From Roseibium sediminicola (GTDB lineage Bacteria; Pseudomonadota; Alphaproteobacteria; Rhizobiales; Stappiaceae), in NCBI RefSeq assembly GCF_023156505.1, contig NZ_JALNMJ010000022.1:1-64000 (forward strand): 64,000 nt of DNA. Reading direction: 5' to 3'. Under the pieces are notes generated by a model. That model ran no database searches and was not told the DNA's origin. It saw only the letters and a list, made by a program, of their open reading frames with translations. This document shows, piece after piece, positions 62,085 through 64,000 of this stretch (position 1 is its first letter; each line of letters begins with the position of its first letter). Position numbers and translations under genes: made by a program.

Positions 62085-64000
62085 TTACCCCGCCAGTCCG
62101 TTGGCACGGTTCAACCCGTACCGTTTACCGATCGCCCTGCCCGTATGGCTGGTACCTTCTGCGATCTTCGTTGCAATCGACCGGTCCACCTGACCGATGA
62201 TCACATCCAACTCACGCGCACCTCCTGCACCCTGCCGCTCACGGGTAGAGACCTCTTGTCCGGCAGGTGCGTAGATATTGACGATTGGTGCGCCCGACCC
62301 CGCCGGCATGGCCGGCGCCGGCCGGCTGGCAAGCGAGGCCAGTGAGCGCAGGCTGTCGGCCGTGTTCTTCTGCATGGCCAGCGTCAGCATGCGCTCATCA
62401 TCCTCGGCAATGATCGCCCGTTCGCGCGGGCCGATGAAACCGCCGCCATGGCGCCGCTCGGCGCCCGCGAACAAAGACATCGGCACCTGCCGGGTCCTGC
62501 CGCCCGGACCAATCCGGCCGCCATCGTGATAAATGCCTGCCGTCGCCTGCATGATAGCCGGTGACGCGGATCGGCCGCCGCCGAGCAGAGACGAGAAAAG
62601 CGACGTGATCAGGTTGCCCCCACCGCCACCAAAACCGCCGCTGATCTGACCGAACAGATTACGGAACTGCGAATTCACGAAATCCCTCGCGAGTTGCCGC
62701 GCGAGTCGCTCCATGATTTCGGAGAAGCTTTCGGCTTCCTCACCGGCCTCGAAAATCGCGTCCGTCAGACTGTCGCTGATCTTGTCGCCGACGCCCGACA
62801 TGGTTTCGCCAAAGGACTTTCCAGCCTCTTCCGCAAGGGCCACCTGCGCGGCCAGAGCATCCGCGCCAATCCCGTCCCGGGCCAGATCCCGCAGATGCTC
62901 AAGAGCCTCGGCCGTGTCCTCAGCCGCACCGAGATATTCCCGCATGGCGACAACACGCGCGCGTTGTGCCGCGGCTTCGCCCTTGCCGCCGGTCGCTCGG
63001 TCGAACAGGCCTTCCGACTGCAGTTCGGCGATGCGCTCAAGCCGTGTCTTCAGTTCGGTTGCCGGTGCCTGACTGGCCTTCAGGAGCGATTGCACCTCGC
63101 GCAGGAGTTTGGCTTCCTCCTGCCGACCCGCCCGGCCTGTCTTCTTGATCGCCGCTGCGTAGGTTTTTTCCGCGTCCAACCTCGCAAGAGCTGCATCTTC
63201 AGCCGACAGCAAGCCGTCTTTTTCAAATCTTGCGATCTCAGCGAGCGAATTCTTACGTTCCTGGTCGGCCGTCAGGATACGCTTGCGCCAAGCCTCGGCG
63301 GCAGCCCGGTCGGCCTCGGTTGGCTCGTTGGACGTGCTGCTCGCACCAAGCCTCCGAACGCTTTCACGATCACGGATTGAAAACTCCGCGCGCTCCCTCG
63401 CGGTTAGTTGCCTACGGATCTGCGCCCGCTCTGCTTCCAATTGGCGAATTTCGTCATCAATGACGAAACTGGCAACTCCTGGCGTGTTGCGCCGTTCGCG
63501 CGCAATCGCAATTTTCTCCTCTTGCCGCGCCAGGTCCTCGCGCAACCTGTCGAGCGCCGATGTGCGCCCTTTGGACGACTTTTCCTCGAAATCACTAAAG
63601 GCATCGCTCAGCACGCCAAGCGCTTCCGAAATCTTCAGCAGCGCCCTTGTTGTAGCGAGCGCAACCGGCGCCAAATTGACAAGCGCCTCCTTGAAGTTGT
63701 TGTCGATCTGAAGACTTAGCTTCCGAAATTCCCTATCCGCATCCTCTGCTTTCGAAATCATGTTCTGATCGAAGCCGATACCCAATTCCCGGAACTCACC
63801 TACCAGCGCCTCCACCGAAGCAGAGCCCCGGTTGATCAGCTCCACAAACCGCTCACCGCCTGTGCCGCCGAACAGCTCGTCCGCGATGCGGATCTGAGCC
63901 GCACGGTCCAGGTCCTCGGTGCGCTTGATGATTTCCACCATCAGATCGGCAGGATTCCGGAGCCGCTCGCTGAGTTCATCCGCGCTGAAGCCAAGCCGCT
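62085..64000 (-). CDS. Tail length tape measure protein (partial, N-terminus outside the window)
   Basis: The reading frame is open across the right edge: codons before the first in-window ATG (63941) continue as LRNPADL without a stop, so the real start is beyond 64000. At least 638 residues are visible. It is largely helical and coiled coil (LREDLARQEEKIAIARERRN and KTYAAAIKKTGRAGRQEEAK), with a C-terminal Gly-rich stretch (GGFGGGGGNLITSLFSSLLGG) and DVIIGQVDRSIATKI. Fits gpH-like tape measure proteins that set siphoviral tail length. Confidence 0.85.
   Translation of the reverse strand, partial: RLGFSADELSERLRNPADLMVEIIKRTEDLDRAAQIRIADELFGGTGGERFVELINRGSASVEALVGEFRELGIGFDQNMISKAEDADREFRKLSLQIDNNFKEALVNLAPVALATTRALLKISEALGVLSDAFSDFEEKSSKGRTSALDRLREDLARQEEKIAIARERRNTPGVASFVIDDEIRQLEAERAQIRRQLTARERAEFSIRDRESVRRLGASSTSNEPTEADRAAAEAWRKRILTADQERKNSLAEIARFEKDGLLSAEDAALARLDAEKTYAAAIKKTGRAGRQEEAKLLREVQSLLKASQAPATELKTRLERIAELQSEGLFDRATGGKGEAAAQRARVVAMREYLGAAEDTAEALEHLRDLARDGIGADALAAQVALAEEAGKSFGETMSGVGDKISDSLTDAIFEAGEEAESFSEIMERLARQLARDFVNSQFRNLFGQISGGFGGGGGNLITSLFSSLLGGGRSASPAIMQATAGIYHDGGRIGPGGRTRQVPMSLFAGAERRHGGGFIGPRERAIIAEDDERMLTLAMQKNTADSLRSLASLASRPAPAMPAGSGAPIVNIYAPAGQEVSTRERQGAGGARELDVIIGQVDRSIATKIAEGTSHTGRAIGKRYGLNRANGLAG

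Noticed and set aside
49109-64000. Gene transfer agent instead of prophage
   Set aside because: A Dam-type methylase, amidase, holin and spanin-like genes with a gpJ-like tail differ from the RcGTA gene order; no GTA-specific gene was recognised.

Overview
The window looks like chromosomal DNA of a marine-type alphaproteobacterium of the order Rhizobiales/Hyphomicrobiales (Stappia/Labrenzia/Roseibium-like). This placement is an inference from gene content, high GC, a conserved murA-hisD-infA-maf-yacG block, UPF0262, DUF2948 and DUF2585 proteins, and abundant TRAP and CUT2-type sugar transporters. No database search was possible.

Layout. 0-10 kb is housekeeping and signalling: a DMT exporter, a small HTH protein, minCDE, a CHASE4-GGDEF diguanylate cyclase, an HD-domain phosphohydrolase, a small unrecognised protein, prfC and a DUF2585 membrane protein. 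10-32 kb is a carbohydrate island made of three transporter modules, each with a regulator: (i) a Gfo/Idh/MocA dehydrogenase and FCD-type GntR gene divergent from a TRAP transporter, followed by a translationally coupled chain (ABM monooxygenase, AHL-lactonase-like hydrolase, DUF1537 kinase, class II aldolase/decarboxylase, isopropylmalate-dehydrogenase-like enzyme); (ii) a LacI gene divergent from a CUT2 ABC transporter, then a TIM-barrel isomerase and a second Gfo/Idh/MocA enzyme; (iii) a YtfQRT-YjfF-like ABC transporter ending in a second FCD GntR gene. A hairpin follows each of the three binding-protein genes.

32.9-38.2 kb is one 1782-residue LamG/RTX protein made of three units of exactly 1590 bp plus a terminal LamG module; an AT-rich 522-bp region lies upstream. 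38.4-48.2 kb returns to core genes, mostly on the minus strand: tRNA-Phe, a 5'-nucleotidase behind a good Pho box, yacG, maf, infA, GNAT, a phosphotyrosine-phosphatase-like protein, UPF0262, hisD, DUF2948 and murA.

From tRNA-Thr(GGU) at 48.7 kb to the right edge lies one end of a lambda-like siphoviral prophage. Read in transcription order (right to left) it has a tape measure protein (cut by the window edge), tail-tip proteins, DUF1833, NlpC/P60, a gpJ-like host-specificity protein, three tail/fibre proteins including an S74 chaperone fibre, an endolysin, a holin, an overlapping spanin-like pair, a DUF1515-like protein and a Dam-type methylase. Three families of palindromic intergenic repeats are scattered through the non-phage part. 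The most interesting parts are the exact-period LamG/RTX gene, the unusual four-carbon-acid-like catabolic operon, and the operator array between the LacI gene and its transporter.
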